Shown piece after piece: positions 28,019 through 36,622 of a DNA stretch of 64,000 bases. The notes under the pieces were generated by a model, which saw only the letters and a program-made list of their open reading frames with translations, was not told the DNA's origin and did not search any database. The stretch covers positions 3,330,501 to 3,394,500 of the forward strand of contig NC_011891.1 in assembly GCF_000022145.1 (NCBI RefSeq), written 5' to 3'. The position numbers and the translations under genes are program-made. The DNA comes from Anaeromyxobacter dehalogenans 2CP-1 (GTDB lineage Bacteria; Myxococcota; Myxococcia; Myxococcales; Anaeromyxobacteraceae). Within the stretch, counting starts at the first letter, position 1; every line of letters begins with the position of its first letter.

Positions 28019-28879
28019 ATGGCGACTCGGCTCGAGCTCCTTCACGAGTGGAACGACCTGCCCGGCGTGGCCGAGCGAGGGCGCGGCTGGGCGCTCGTCC
28101 AGGGCGACTGCGTCGAGGCGCTGGAGCGCCTCCCCCCGCACTCGGTGGACGTCGCCTTCGCCGACCCGCCCTACATGCTCTCGAACGGCGGCAGCACCTG
28201 CCAGGGCGGGCGCCGCACCTCCGTGAACAAGGGGAGCTGGGACGCCTCCGGCGGCTTCGCCGCGGACCACGCGTTCCAGGCGCGCTGGCTCCAGGCGGTC
28301 CGCAAGGTGCTGAAGCCGTCCGGCACGCTGTGGGTCTCGGGCACGCAGCACGTCATCTTCTCCATCGGCTACGCGATGCAGGAGCTGGGCTTCCACCTGC
28401 TCAACACCGTCACCTGGTACAAGCCCAACGCCTCACCCAACCTGGCCTGCCGCTTCTTCACGCACTCGACCGAGATCCTGCTCTGGGCGAGCCCGATGAA
28501 GGCGCGCCCGCTGGCGCACCGGTTCAACTACCGCGCGATGAAGACCGCCAACGGCGGCAAGCAGATGCGCGACCTGTGGGAGATCGCCGACCGCCCGGCG
28601 CCGGGCGGCGACCAGGTGGTGTGGTCGGTGCCCACGCCCGGGCCGCGCGAGAAGGTGCACGGCCGCCACCCCACGCAGAAGCCGCTCGCGCTGCTCGAGC
28701 GCGTGCTCGCCGCCAGCGCCGCGCCCGGCGACCTGGTGCTGGACCCGTTCTCGGGCTCCGCGACCACCGGCGTCGCCGCGCTCCGTGCGGGCTGCCGCTT
28801 CCTCGGGCTGGAGCGCGATCCCGGGTACGTGGACCTCGCCGCCCGCCGCCTCCGCGCCACCACGATCGATCCGGAGTGA
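28019..28879 (+). CDS. Orphan DNA methyltransferase (N6-adenine/N4-cytosine, beta class)
   Basis: A 286-residue site-specific DNA methyltransferase. Motif IV DPPY is at residues 49-52, before the cofactor motif DPFSGSATTG near residue 242 and motif X (PTQKPLALLERVL), which is the beta-class order. DPPY favours N6-adenine. No restriction endonuclease or specificity gene lies nearby, so it is solitary and could be regulatory, like CcrM-type enzymes, or a relic. The start is ATG 28019. Confidence 0.9.
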   Translation: MATRLELLHEWNDLPGVAERGRGWALVQGDCVEALERLPPHSVDVAFADPPYMLSNGGSTCQGGRRTSVNKGSWDASGGFAADHAFQARWLQAVRKVLKPSGTLWVSGTQHVIFSIGYAMQELGFHLLNTVTWYKPNASPNLACRFFTHSTEILLWASPMKARPLAHRFNYRAMKTANGGKQMRDLWEIADRPAPGGDQVVWSVPTPGPREKVHGRHPTQKPLALLERVLAASAAPGDLVLDPFSGSATTGVAALRAGCRFLGLERDPGYVDLAARRLRATTIDPE

Positions 28880-28981
28880 CGCACCCGCTGTGAGCAGCCC
28901 GGGCGGCGCGCGAGCAGCCGCGCACGCGTGCGCCCGTCGGGCGACTGCCTTGTTCCGGGCGAGGTGCGTACATTCGTCGGC

Positions 28982-29827
28982 GTGACCCCTCGCGCGCTCG
29001 CGGCGCTGCTCCCGCTGGTCGGCCTCGTCGCCTTCCTCCTCGGGACCCTGCTCGCGTTCGGCGCGCGCGCGGCGCTGTTCGGGCGGCCGCACACGCCGGA
29101 CATCGAGAAGCGCCAGCACACCATCCTGGCGAAGTTCTTCCAGGAGTGGTGGATCTGGCTGTGGGGCCCGGTGGAGCGGCTGTGCGTGCGGCTCGGGATC
29201 TCGCCGGACGCCATCACGCTCGCGAGCACGCTGGTCGCCGCCGGCGCGGCGGTGCTGCTCGGGTTCGGCTGGCTCTCGCTGGGCGGCTGGGTGTTCCTGG
29301 CCGGCGCGAGCTTCGACTTCATCGACGGACGCGTGGCGCGCGCCACCGGCCGCGTCACCCGCGCCGGCGCGTTCCTCGACTCCACGCTCGACCGGGTCGG
29401 CGAGCTGCTCGTCTTCGGCGGCCTCGCGGTGACCTTCCGCGGCTCGGTGGTGCTGTTCGCGGCGCTCGCCGCCGCCGGCGCGTCGCTGCTCGTCTCGTAC
29501 GCGCGGGCGCGCGGCGAGGCGCTCGGGGCGGACGAGGCGGCGCGGGTGGGCGGGATGCAGCGGCCCGAGCGGATCGTGGTCACCGGGGTGGCGTGCGCGC
29601 TGTCGCCGCTCGCCGACGCGGCCTGGGGCGCCGGCGCCGGCCGGGCGGTCGTGGGCAGCGCGCTCGCCGCGCTGGCGGCCCTGGCGACGGCCACCGCGGC
29701 GCGGCGCACGTTCGTGATCTATCGTGCCCTGCGGCGCGCCGACCCGGCCGTGGCCGCCCGGCCGCCGTTCCGGCTCGCCGACGTGTTCCGCCTCGACGCC
29801 ACGCGGCGGCGCAAGGCGGCGCGCTGA
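28982..29827 (+). CDS. CDP-alcohol phosphatidyltransferase
   Basis: A 281-residue integral membrane enzyme of phospholipid headgroup synthesis. The full catalytic signature D-x2-DG-x2-AR-x8-G-x3-D-x3-D is present as DFIDGRVAR ... GAFLDSTLD near residues 115-139. It has a long N-terminal part with a membrane helix and an amphipathic segment (EKRQHTILAKFFQEWW). The start is GTG 28982. The alcohol substrate (glycerol phosphate, inositol phosphate or other) is not settled. Confidence 0.88.
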   Translation: MTPRALAALLPLVGLVAFLLGTLLAFGARAALFGRPHTPDIEKRQHTILAKFFQEWWIWLWGPVERLCVRLGISPDAITLASTLVAAGAAVLLGFGWLSLGGWVFLAGASFDFIDGRVARATGRVTRAGAFLDSTLDRVGELLVFGGLAVTFRGSVVLFAALAAAGASLLVSYARARGEALGADEAARVGGMQRPERIVVTGVACALSPLADAAWGAGAGRAVVGSALAALAALATATAARRTFVIYRALRRADPAVAARPPFRLADVFRLDATRRRKAAR

Positions 29828-29847
29828 GGCGGCTGGAGTGACCGCGC

Positions 29848-29895
29848 TCATCCCGAGCGTAGCCCCGCCGCCGGCGGGGCGGAGTCGAGGGACGA
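29848..29895. repeat. Dispersed intergenic palindrome, second locus
   Basis: The inverted arms match those of the repeat at 23903-23951 (TCATCCCGAGCGTAG and GGAGTCGAGGGACGA) around a different GC-rich hairpin (CCCCGCCG/CGGCGGGG). It lies just upstream of the CarD-like gene. Confidence 0.7.
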
Positions 29896-29932
29896 TTGCC
29901 GACCCCCTGGACGCATGGTAGGAGGGGGAGCC

Positions 29933-31147
29933 GTGAGAGGTCCGCCCGCCCGCCACCCGAACGACGACGCCCGCGAGCAGCTGCCCGCGCCGGAAGGCAT
30001 CATCGGCGCCGCCGACGAGCTGAAGCCCGGCGACCGCGTGGTCTACCCGAACCAGGGGGTCTGCGCCGTGGTCGGCTGGGAGGTGAAGGACATCGCCGGC
30101 CAGAAGCTCGAGCTCGTCCGCATGACGCGCGAGGAGGATGGCGCCGCGGTGATGGTGCCGAAGGGCAAGGTGCCGTCCATCGGCCTGCGCCGCGTCGCCA
30201 CCGGCGCGCAGATGGAGGGCGTCTTCCACTACCTCGGCGCGGTCTACGACGACCCCGAGCTCGACTGGAAGGTCCGCCACCGCGACAACGCCGACCGGCT
30301 CATCGCCGGGGGCGTGCTGGGCGTCGCCGAGGTGGTGAAGGGGCTGCACTCGCTCTCGCGCCTGCGCCCGCTGCCCACCAAGGAGCGCGAGCAGTACGAC
30401 AACGCGCGCCACCTGCTGGTGCACGAGGTGTCGGTCTCGCTGGGCGTGCCGCCCGGGCTGGCCGAGGACTACATCGACTACGCGCTCATGCCGCCGGCCG
30501 GCGTGAAGTTCGACCTGAAGCCGCCGCCCGCGCCCGTCCCCCTGCCCTCGCGCCCGAAGAAGCGGCGCGTGGTCGAGGAGGCGGAGGAAGGCGATCTCGG
30601 GCTCGGCGACCTGGGCCTGGGCGACCTGGGCATCGACCTCGAGGGCGCGCTCGAGGGCGCGGAGGTGCCCGGGGCCGAGGCCGAGGGCGAGGGCGCCGAA
30701 GGTGCCGAGGCCGGCGAGGGCGAGGCCGGCGGCGCCGAGGGCGTCGAGCCGGCCGCCGTCGAGGAGGCCGCGCCCGAGGAGCTCCCGGAGGTCGAGGAGC
30801 CCGTCGCCGAGGAAGACGAGGCGGAGGAGCCGCCCGCCCGCGCGGCCCGTCCCGCGAAGCCCGCCCGCGTCGCCGAGAAGCCGGCCAGGGTCGAGAAGCC
30901 CGAGAAGGCGGAGAAGGCGGCCGAGAAGAAGGCGGCGCGCGCCCCGAAGGCGAAGAAGGCCGAGCCGGAGAAGCCTGCCCGGGCCGAGAAGCACGCCGAG
31001 AAGCCGTCCGCGCGCAAGGCCGCGGCCGAGAAGGCGGCGCCCGCGAAGAAGGCCGCCGCGAAGAAGCCCCCCGCGGCCAAGAAGGCTGCCGCGAAGAAGC
31101 CCGCCGCCGAGAAGCCGGCCCCGAAGCGCGGAGGGAAGAAGAAGTGA
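29933..31147 (+). CDS. CarD-like regulator with acidic and histone H1-like tail
   Basis: A 404-residue protein. The CarD_CdnL_TRCF domain occupies about residues 25-185 (LKPGDRVVYPNQGVCAVVGW, then helices through LAEDYIDYAL). CarD/CdnL domains bind the RNA polymerase beta subunit. The second half is low-complexity: an acidic, Gly-rich region with GLGDLGLGDLG repeats, then a Lys/Ala/Pro-rich basic tail like histone H1 (KKAAAKKPPAAKKAAAKK). Myxococcus CarD also joins this domain to an acidic plus basic HMGA-like tail, but no RGRP AT-hooks are visible here. GTG 29933 follows GGAGGGGG; an ATG at 29915 is less likely. Confidence 0.87.
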   Translation: MRGPPARHPNDDAREQLPAPEGIIGAADELKPGDRVVYPNQGVCAVVGWEVKDIAGQKLELVRMTREEDGAAVMVPKGKVPSIGLRRVATGAQMEGVFHYLGAVYDDPELDWKVRHRDNADRLIAGGVLGVAEVVKGLHSLSRLRPLPTKEREQYDNARHLLVHEVSVSLGVPPGLAEDYIDYALMPPAGVKFDLKPPPAPVPLPSRPKKRRVVEEAEEGDLGLGDLGLGDLGIDLEGALEGAEVPGAEAEGEGAEGAEAGEGEAGGAEGVEPAAVEEAAPEELPEVEEPVAEEDEAEEPPARAARPAKPARVAEKPARVEKPEKAEKAAEKKAARAPKAKKAEPEKPARAEKHAEKPSARKAAAEKAAPAKKAAAKKPPAAKKAAAKKPAAEKPAPKRGGKKK

Positions 31148-31689
31148 TCCGCGTCGTGACCCTCGACACGGTCGACCCGACCGACATGGCGGCCCTCATC
31201 CGGACGCTGTACCAGGCGTTCGGCCTCGGGACCGAGTTCGCCGGCGAGAAGCCGGTGCCGTCCGAGGCGGAGGGCAAGGACGGGCGGCTCGACGCCATCA
31301 CGCTGCTGCGCGAGGTGGAGCCGGTCCGCACCTTCGCCGACGACAAGGTCCTGTACATCGCGGGCGCGCCGCTCTCGCTTCCGCCCGGACCGCTCGGCGA
31401 GCCGCCGTGCTGGGGCTTCGCCGACTACGGCAAGGAGCGCGCGGTGATCACCACCGCGAAGCTGCCGGCGCGCGGCGTCAGCGAGGCGTCGATCGAGACC
31501 TACCGGCGCCGGCTGGCGCGCGAGGCGATCCACGCCATCGGGCACCTGTGGGACCTCCACCACTGCGTGGACGCGCGCTGCGCGATGCACCCCTCGTGGT
31601 CGCAGTCGCTCGCCGCGAACCCGGACTCCGACCTCTGCACCTTCTGCCGCGAGAAGAGCGAGCGGAAGATCCGGCTCGCCAAGACCTAG
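31144..31689 (+). CDS. Archaemetzincin-like protein lacking the catalytic Glu
   Basis: A 181-residue protein. The zinc-binding region reads HAIGHLWDLHHCVDARCAM from residue 130, then CTFC sixteen residues further on. This aligns with the archaemetzincin pattern HExxHxxGxxHCx4CxM...CxxC. All three zinc His and the four structural Cys are kept, but the catalytic Glu is Ala and the Gly is Asp. Peptidase activity is therefore doubtful. GTG 31144 overlaps the stop of the CarD-like gene by 4 bases (GTGA), so they are translationally coupled. Confidence 0.8.
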   Translation: MIRVVTLDTVDPTDMAALIRTLYQAFGLGTEFAGEKPVPSEAEGKDGRLDAITLLREVEPVRTFADDKVLYIAGAPLSLPPGPLGEPPCWGFADYGKERAVITTAKLPARGVSEASIETYRRRLAREAIHAIGHLWDLHHCVDARCAMHPSWSQSLAANPDSDLCTFCREKSERKIRLAKT

Positions 31690-31696
31690 CGGTCCC

Positions 31697-32752
31697 GTGA
31701 GCGCGGATTCCCCCACGCCCGGCCCGGACCCCGCGCCGAAGGCAGCGCCCGGCATCGTCCGCCGGGTGCTCCGGCGCGCCCGCGACGCCGCCGCCGAGGA
31801 CCTGCGCACCCGCGCCGGCGCCGCGCGCGACGCCGCCCGGCGCGCCTGGTCCGCGCGCCCGTCCCCGCGCCGCGGGATCGCCATCGCGTTCGCCGCCGCG
31901 CTCGTCGCCGCGGGGGCGGGCGGCATCCTCTGGCAGGCGCGGCTGCCCGGGCGGCTCCCGTCCGCGCTGGACTGGGCCGCGCTGTCCGCGCTGCTCGAGC
32001 GCGACGCGCGCCCGGGCGACGCGGTGGCCGTCGCGCCCGCCTGGGCGGAGCGCGCCCGGCTCGCCGCGCCGGCGAGGGTGCCGGTGCTGGCGCAGGCGCG
32101 CTTCGATCGCGCCGAACTGACCGGCGTCCGGCGCGTGTGGCTGGTGGCGCTGCCCGGCGCGCCCGGCCGCGCGTCCTGGCTGGACGCCGAGCTGGATCTC
32201 ATCGCGCGCGCCGCGCGCCCGGCCGAGCGGATGGCGCTGGGGCGGCTGGAGGTGCAGCGCTTCGAGCTGGCCGGGCCGCGCGTTCCGCTCGCGTTCCTGC
32301 CCGATCTCCTCGCCCGCGCCGAGGTCCGTCGAGGCGACCAGCCCTGCCCCGCGGGCGCGGACGGCGCGCCGGCGTGCCCCGGCGAGCCCGGCCCGTCGGT
32401 GCGGCGGTCGGTGCGGCAGGTCGAGGCGCTGCCGCGGCCGTGCCTGGTGGCGGCGCCGGCGGACGCGCCGCTCGTGATCTCCTTCCCGTCCGTCCCGCTC
32501 GGCAGCGCGCTCGCCGGCCACCTGGGACGCGCGGGGGATCCGCCTCCTCCGACCACCGGCGCCCTCCCCGCCCGCGTGGCGCTGCGCGTGGACGAGCAGG
32601 AGGCCGGCACCGTCGAGCTGCCGCTCGCGGGCTGGCGCGCGTTCCGGCTCGACACCGCGCGGTTCGCCGGGAGCGCGCGCGAGGTGGAGCTCACGCTCAC
32701 CGCGCCCGCCGAGGCCGGCGCGCTCTGCCTGGACGCGGAGGCGCTCCCGTGA
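31697..32752 (+). CDS. Membrane-anchored protein of unknown function
   Basis: A 351-residue protein with a basic cytoplasmic N-terminus of about 55 residues, one transmembrane helix (GIAIAFAAALVAAGAGGILW) and a large periplasmic part with four Cys. No domain is recognised. It precedes and overlaps by 4 bases (GTGA) the polytopic glycosyltransferase-like gene, so the two probably act together at the inner membrane. Confidence 0.72.
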   Translation: MSADSPTPGPDPAPKAAPGIVRRVLRRARDAAAEDLRTRAGAARDAARRAWSARPSPRRGIAIAFAAALVAAGAGGILWQARLPGRLPSALDWAALSALLERDARPGDAVAVAPAWAERARLAAPARVPVLAQARFDRAELTGVRRVWLVALPGAPGRASWLDAELDLIARAARPAERMALGRLEVQRFELAGPRVPLAFLPDLLARAEVRRGDQPCPAGADGAPACPGEPGPSVRRSVRQVEALPRPCLVAAPADAPLVISFPSVPLGSALAGHLGRAGDPPPPTTGALPARVALRVDEQEAGTVELPLAGWRAFRLDTARFAGSAREVELTLTAPAEAGALCLDAEALP

Positions 32753-34419
32753 CCCCCGCGCTGCGCCAGCTCCCCGCCCGCGTGGCCGCCGGCCTCCGCA
32801 GCGGGCGCCGGCGGATCGCGCTCGCCTGGGCCGCCGCCACGCTCGCCGCGCTGGTGGCGCTCGCCGGCGGCCCCGGCATCTCGCGGGACGAGGCGGACGT
32901 CGTCGCCGCCGCCGGGCGCGTCGCCGAGGGCTGGCGCACCGCCGCCGGCCACCCGCTCGCGGCGCTCACCGGACTCGAGGCCGCCCGGGCCCGCTCCGGC
33001 GGACGCCCGCTGCCGCCGCTCGGACCGGCCGTCGCCGCCGCGGGCCACGCCGCCGGGCGCACCGCGGGGCTCTCGCACCAGCGCGGCTACCGGCTCGGCG
33101 CCGCGCTGGCCGGCGCCCTGCTCTCGGCGCTGCTCGCGCTGGCGGGCCACGCGCTCGCCGGCCCCGCCGGCGCGGCGCTCGCGCCGGCGATGTACTGGCT
33201 CGCGCCGAGGACGCTCCTCTCCGGCGCGGTCGCGCTCGCGGACGGCCTCGCCGCGCTGCTCTGGCTGGCCGCGTTCTGGGCCTACCGCCGCGCCGCCTCG
33301 GCGCCGGACCGGCTGCTCCGGCTGCGCGCCGCCGCGCTCGCCGGGCTCGCCTTCGGCGCGGCGCTCGCGGCCCGGCTCGACGCCTGGGTGATCCTGCCCA
33401 CGCTCGCGCTGCACGCGCTCCTGGTGCGCGTGCTCCGGCCGCGGGCCGCCACCCCCGAGCCCGAGGCGCCACCGGTCGGGATCGAGGCGCGCCTGCGCGG
33501 GGTGCCGGTCGCCATCGCCGCCATGGCGGTGCTCGGCCCGCTCACCCTGGTGGCGCTGTGGCCCTGGCTCTGGGCCGATCCGCTCCGCCGCGCCCTGCTG
33601 GCGTCCCAGGCCGCGCGCGCCGGCGCGGGCGAGGCGCTCGCCGCCGGGCTGCCGCGAGCCCTCTTGCCCCTCGCCGTCACCGTCTTCGCGGTGCCGGCCG
33701 CGCCGCTCCTCGCGGCCGGCGGCGGCGCGCTGCAGGCGCTCGCGCGCGCCGCCCGGGCGCTCCGCCGGGGGAGCGGGTTCGCGCTGTCCGACGAGGTCCT
33801 GCTGCTCCTCGGCGCCGCGGCGCCGCTCGCCGCGGCGGCGTCCGGCCTGACCCCGGCGCTCCCCGGCGTGCGCGGCTGGCTGCCGGCGTTCCCGTTCCTG
33901 GCGCTGCTCGGCACCCGCGCGCTCCTCCACGCGGCGCGGATCGCGTGGCCGGCGCGCGCGTCGTCGCTCGCCGCCGCGCTCGCGCTCCTGGTGCTGTACC
34001 CCGCCGCCCGCCAGGCGGCGCACACCTGGCCCTCGGCCTCGTCCTCCTGGAGCGCCCTCGGCGGCGGCGCGCCCGGCGCCGCGTCGCGCGGGCTGCCGCG
34101 CCAGGACGGCGGCGAGGCGGCCGCGGCGATGCTGGACGCGCTCGCCGAGCGGGCGCGCCCCGGCGCGCGGGTCTACTGGGCGCGCACCGCCGGGGCGGCG
34201 GTCGAGGTCTACGCCCGCGACGGCCGGCTCCGGGCCGACCTGCGCCGCGCCGAGGCGCCGGAGGACGCGGACCTGGCGGTGGTGACGGTGGACGGCGCAG
34301 CCCGCGACGCCGAGTACCGCACCTGGGCGGCGTTCCGCGATGCGCGCCCGGTGGCCGGGGCGTTCCTCGACGAGGTGCCGCTGGTCCTCGTGTACGCGCG
34401 CCCCGGCGCCTGGCGCTGA
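32749..34419 (+). CDS. Polytopic GT39-like glycosyltransferase
   Basis: A 556-residue protein with ten or more transmembrane helices and the early motif GISRDEADVVAAAGRVAEGW. An acidic pair in this place is the catalytic mark of GT-C/GT39 lipid-linked sugar transferases. A soluble C-terminal domain (residues about 455-556) resembles that of ArnT-like proteins. It starts with GTG 32749 inside the previous stop. The paired membrane-anchored gene upstream and the GT-C build suggest envelope glycan modification; the substrate is unknown. Confidence 0.7.
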   Translation: MTPALRQLPARVAAGLRSGRRRIALAWAAATLAALVALAGGPGISRDEADVVAAAGRVAEGWRTAAGHPLAALTGLEAARARSGGRPLPPLGPAVAAAGHAAGRTAGLSHQRGYRLGAALAGALLSALLALAGHALAGPAGAALAPAMYWLAPRTLLSGAVALADGLAALLWLAAFWAYRRAASAPDRLLRLRAAALAGLAFGAALAARLDAWVILPTLALHALLVRVLRPRAATPEPEAPPVGIEARLRGVPVAIAAMAVLGPLTLVALWPWLWADPLRRALLASQAARAGAGEALAAGLPRALLPLAVTVFAVPAAPLLAAGGGALQALARAARALRRGSGFALSDEVLLLLGAAAPLAAAASGLTPALPGVRGWLPAFPFLALLGTRALLHAARIAWPARASSLAAALALLVLYPAARQAAHTWPSASSSWSALGGGAPGAASRGLPRQDGGEAAAAMLDALAERARPGARVYWARTAGAAVEVYARDGRLRADLRRAEAPEDADLAVVTVDGAARDAEYRTWAAFRDARPVAGAFLDEVPLVLVYARPGAWR

Positions 34420-34511
34420 CCGTTCGATTCACCCAGCGGCGATGGCGGACGCCCCGGGAGGTCCGCCGCCCGCCTTGCCGGCCCACCGCGGGGCGGGGTA
34501 CACGGACCGGA

Positions 34512-35786
34512 ATGCCCTCGCACCGCAGGATGCTGATCGCCGTGGTGGCCGGCGCCGTCCTCGGCGCGCTCGCGAACGCGCTGGGCGGCGGCGCGCCCTG
34601 GCTCGACGTCGCGGTGCGCGACGTGGCCCAGCCCATCGGCCAGCTCTTCATCCGGCTCCTGTTCATGCTGGTGGTGCCGCTCCTGTTCTCGGCGCTGGTG
34701 CTGGGCGTCGCGGACCTCGAGCTGCGCCACCTGGGCCGCCTGGGCGCGCGGATGCTCGGCTACACCGCCGCGGTGTCGTCCATCGCGGTGCTCATCGGCG
34801 TGACGCTCGTGAACGTGCTCGGGCCCGGTCGCGGCCTGCCCGACGCCGTGCGCGAGGCCGCGCGGGGGGCCGCCACCATCAAGCCGGCCCCGCTCCCCGG
34901 CGGCGACTCGGTGGCCGGGTTCGTCCTCGCGCTCGTCCCGGACAACCCGGTGAAGGCGGCAGCCACCGGCGACCTCATGGGCCTCATCGTGTTCGCGCTG
35001 CTGTTCGGCGTGGCGCTCGCCGTGACCGACACGCCCGGCGCGCGCACGCTGAAGGCGGCGCTGCAGGGGCTCTACGACGTCTCCATGAAGCTCATCGAGG
35101 GCGTGCTGCGGCTCGCGCCCCTCGGCGTCGGCGCGCTGCTCTTCGTCATGGCCGCCCGCCTCGGCGCGGCGGTGGTCCGGCCCATCGCCGCCTACGTGGG
35201 CGTGGTGGTGCTCGGGCTCGCGCTGCACCAGTTCGTGGTCTATTCGCTGTCCGTGAAGCTCTTCGGCGGCATGAGCCCGCGCGCGTTCTTCTCGGGCGTG
35301 CGGCTCGCGATGGTGACGGCGTTCTCCACCGCCTCCTCGTCCGCCACCCTCCCCACCGCGCTCCGCGTGGCCGAGGAGAACCTGCGCCTGCCGCGGCACG
35401 TGGCGCGGTTCGTCCTCACCGCCGGCTCCGCCATGAACCAGAACGGCTCGGCGTTGTTCGAGGGCGTCACGGTGCTGTTCCTGGCGCAGGTCTACGGCGT
35501 CGAGCTCTCGCTCGGCCAGCAGGCCATCGCGGTGGGGATCGCCGTCCTGGCCGGCATCGGCACGGCCGGCGTGCCGGCCGCCTCCATGCCGTTCATCGCG
35601 ATGATCCTCGGCGTCCTCGGGATCCCGGTGGAGGGCATCGGCCTGGTGCTCGGCGTGGATCGCTTCCTCGACATGTGCCGGACCACGGTGAACGTCACCG
35701 GCGACCTCGCCGCCGCCGTGTTCGTCGCCCGCGGCGAGCCCGCCGAGGCGACCGAGCCGGCCGCCGGGGTGCCGCCCGCGCCGTAG
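34512..35786 (+). CDS. Dicarboxylate/amino acid:cation symporter (DAACS)
   Basis: A 424-residue sodium- or proton-coupled symporter of the GltP/DctA family. Family marks are the Ser-rich hairpin FSTASSSATLPTALRV near residue 275, the substrate-site helix GSAMNQNGSALFEGVTVLFLAQ (NQNGS replaces the usual NMDGT), and VPAASMPFIAMIL. Likely substrates are C4-dicarboxylates, glutamate or aspartate. It starts with ATG 34512 and is monocistronic. Confidence 0.92.
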   Translation: MPSHRRMLIAVVAGAVLGALANALGGGAPWLDVAVRDVAQPIGQLFIRLLFMLVVPLLFSALVLGVADLELRHLGRLGARMLGYTAAVSSIAVLIGVTLVNVLGPGRGLPDAVREAARGAATIKPAPLPGGDSVAGFVLALVPDNPVKAAATGDLMGLIVFALLFGVALAVTDTPGARTLKAALQGLYDVSMKLIEGVLRLAPLGVGALLFVMAARLGAAVVRPIAAYVGVVVLGLALHQFVVYSLSVKLFGGMSPRAFFSGVRLAMVTAFSTASSSATLPTALRVAEENLRLPRHVARFVLTAGSAMNQNGSALFEGVTVLFLAQVYGVELSLGQQAIAVGIAVLAGIGTAGVPAASMPFIAMILGVLGIPVEGIGLVLGVDRFLDMCRTTVNVTGDLAAAVFVARGEPAEATEPAAGVPPAP

Positions 35787-35947
35787 CGCCCCTGGCGCGC
35801 GGCGCGTCCGGGCCGCTCGCGATGGGGGAGGCCCCCCCTCGCGCGCCGCGAATCGCAACTCGCCCCTCCCGGCGGCGGGGGCGCCCCTGGTAGGATGATC
35901 CTCCGCCGCGCGCCGCCCGGACCGGGCTTCGCGGCGCCGGAGCCTTC

Positions 35948-36388
35948 ATGAAGATCGTCGCCCTGGCCCTCGGAACCTCGCTGCGCGGAGACGACGCGGC
36001 CGGGCTGGCGGTGGCGCGCGGCCTCGAGGCGCTCGTCCCGGGCCTCGAGGTGGTGGAGATCCCCGAGCTCGTCCCCGATCACGCGGAGGTGGTCGCCTCC
36101 GCCGACGGGGTGCTGTTCCTGGACGCGTCGGTGGCCGGCGCGCCGGGAGAGGTCTGCGCCACCCGGCTCTCGCCCCGCCCGGCGCGCGCCGCGGTGATCC
36201 ACACGCTCATGCCGGAGGAGGTGCTGGGGCTGGCGCGTGCGCTGTTCGGCCGCGTGCCCCCCGCCGCCCTGGTGACCGTGGCCGGCCGCGACTTCGCCTT
36301 CGGCGACGCGCTCTCCGCCGAGGTGGAGGCGGCGCTGCCGCTGGCGCGGGAGCGCGCGCGGGAGATGGTGGCGGGCTTCCGGCTGTAG
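35948..36388 (+). CDS. Hydrogenase-type maturation protease (M52)
   Basis: A 146-residue endopeptidase family member. The N-terminal ALGTSLRGDDAAGLAVA has the nickel-binding Asp of the GxxxRGDDxxG motif, and LFLDASVAGAPGEV is the second conserved block. These enzymes trim the large subunit of NiFe hydrogenases. No hydrogenase gene lies in this window, so the partner must be elsewhere. The start is ATG 35948. Confidence 0.85.
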   Translation: MKIVALALGTSLRGDDAAGLAVARGLEALVPGLEVVEIPELVPDHAEVVASADGVLFLDASVAGAPGEVCATRLSPRPARAAVIHTLMPEEVLGLARALFGRVPPAALVTVAGRDFAFGDALSAEVEAALPLARERAREMVAGFRL

Positions 36389-36570
36389 CCGCGCCCTCCC
36401 TCCGGCCGCGACCCGGCTTCGCACCCCGCGGCCCTCGCGCCCGCGGCGGACCCCCGGCCTCCGCTTGACCCACCCCCCTCCCCGGCCCACGCTGCATCGT
36501 GCGGGAGGAGATCGACGGAACGTGATACGCGGCGCGCGCCGACCCTTCCCCCCCGGCACGGCGCGCACGC

Positions 36571-36610
36571 GGCGGGCGGACGCCCTCCGGGGCGCCCGCC
36601 CGTGTCTTCT
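36571..36610. terminator. GC hairpin between convergent genes
   Basis: GGCGGGCG and CGCCCGCC pair as an 8-bp stem with extra inner pairing, then GTGTCTTCT follows. It lies between the maturation-protease gene and the convergent YkgJ-family gene and could serve both. There is no long T-run. Confidence 0.45.
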
Positions 36611-36622
36611 CCGGGCGCGCCG

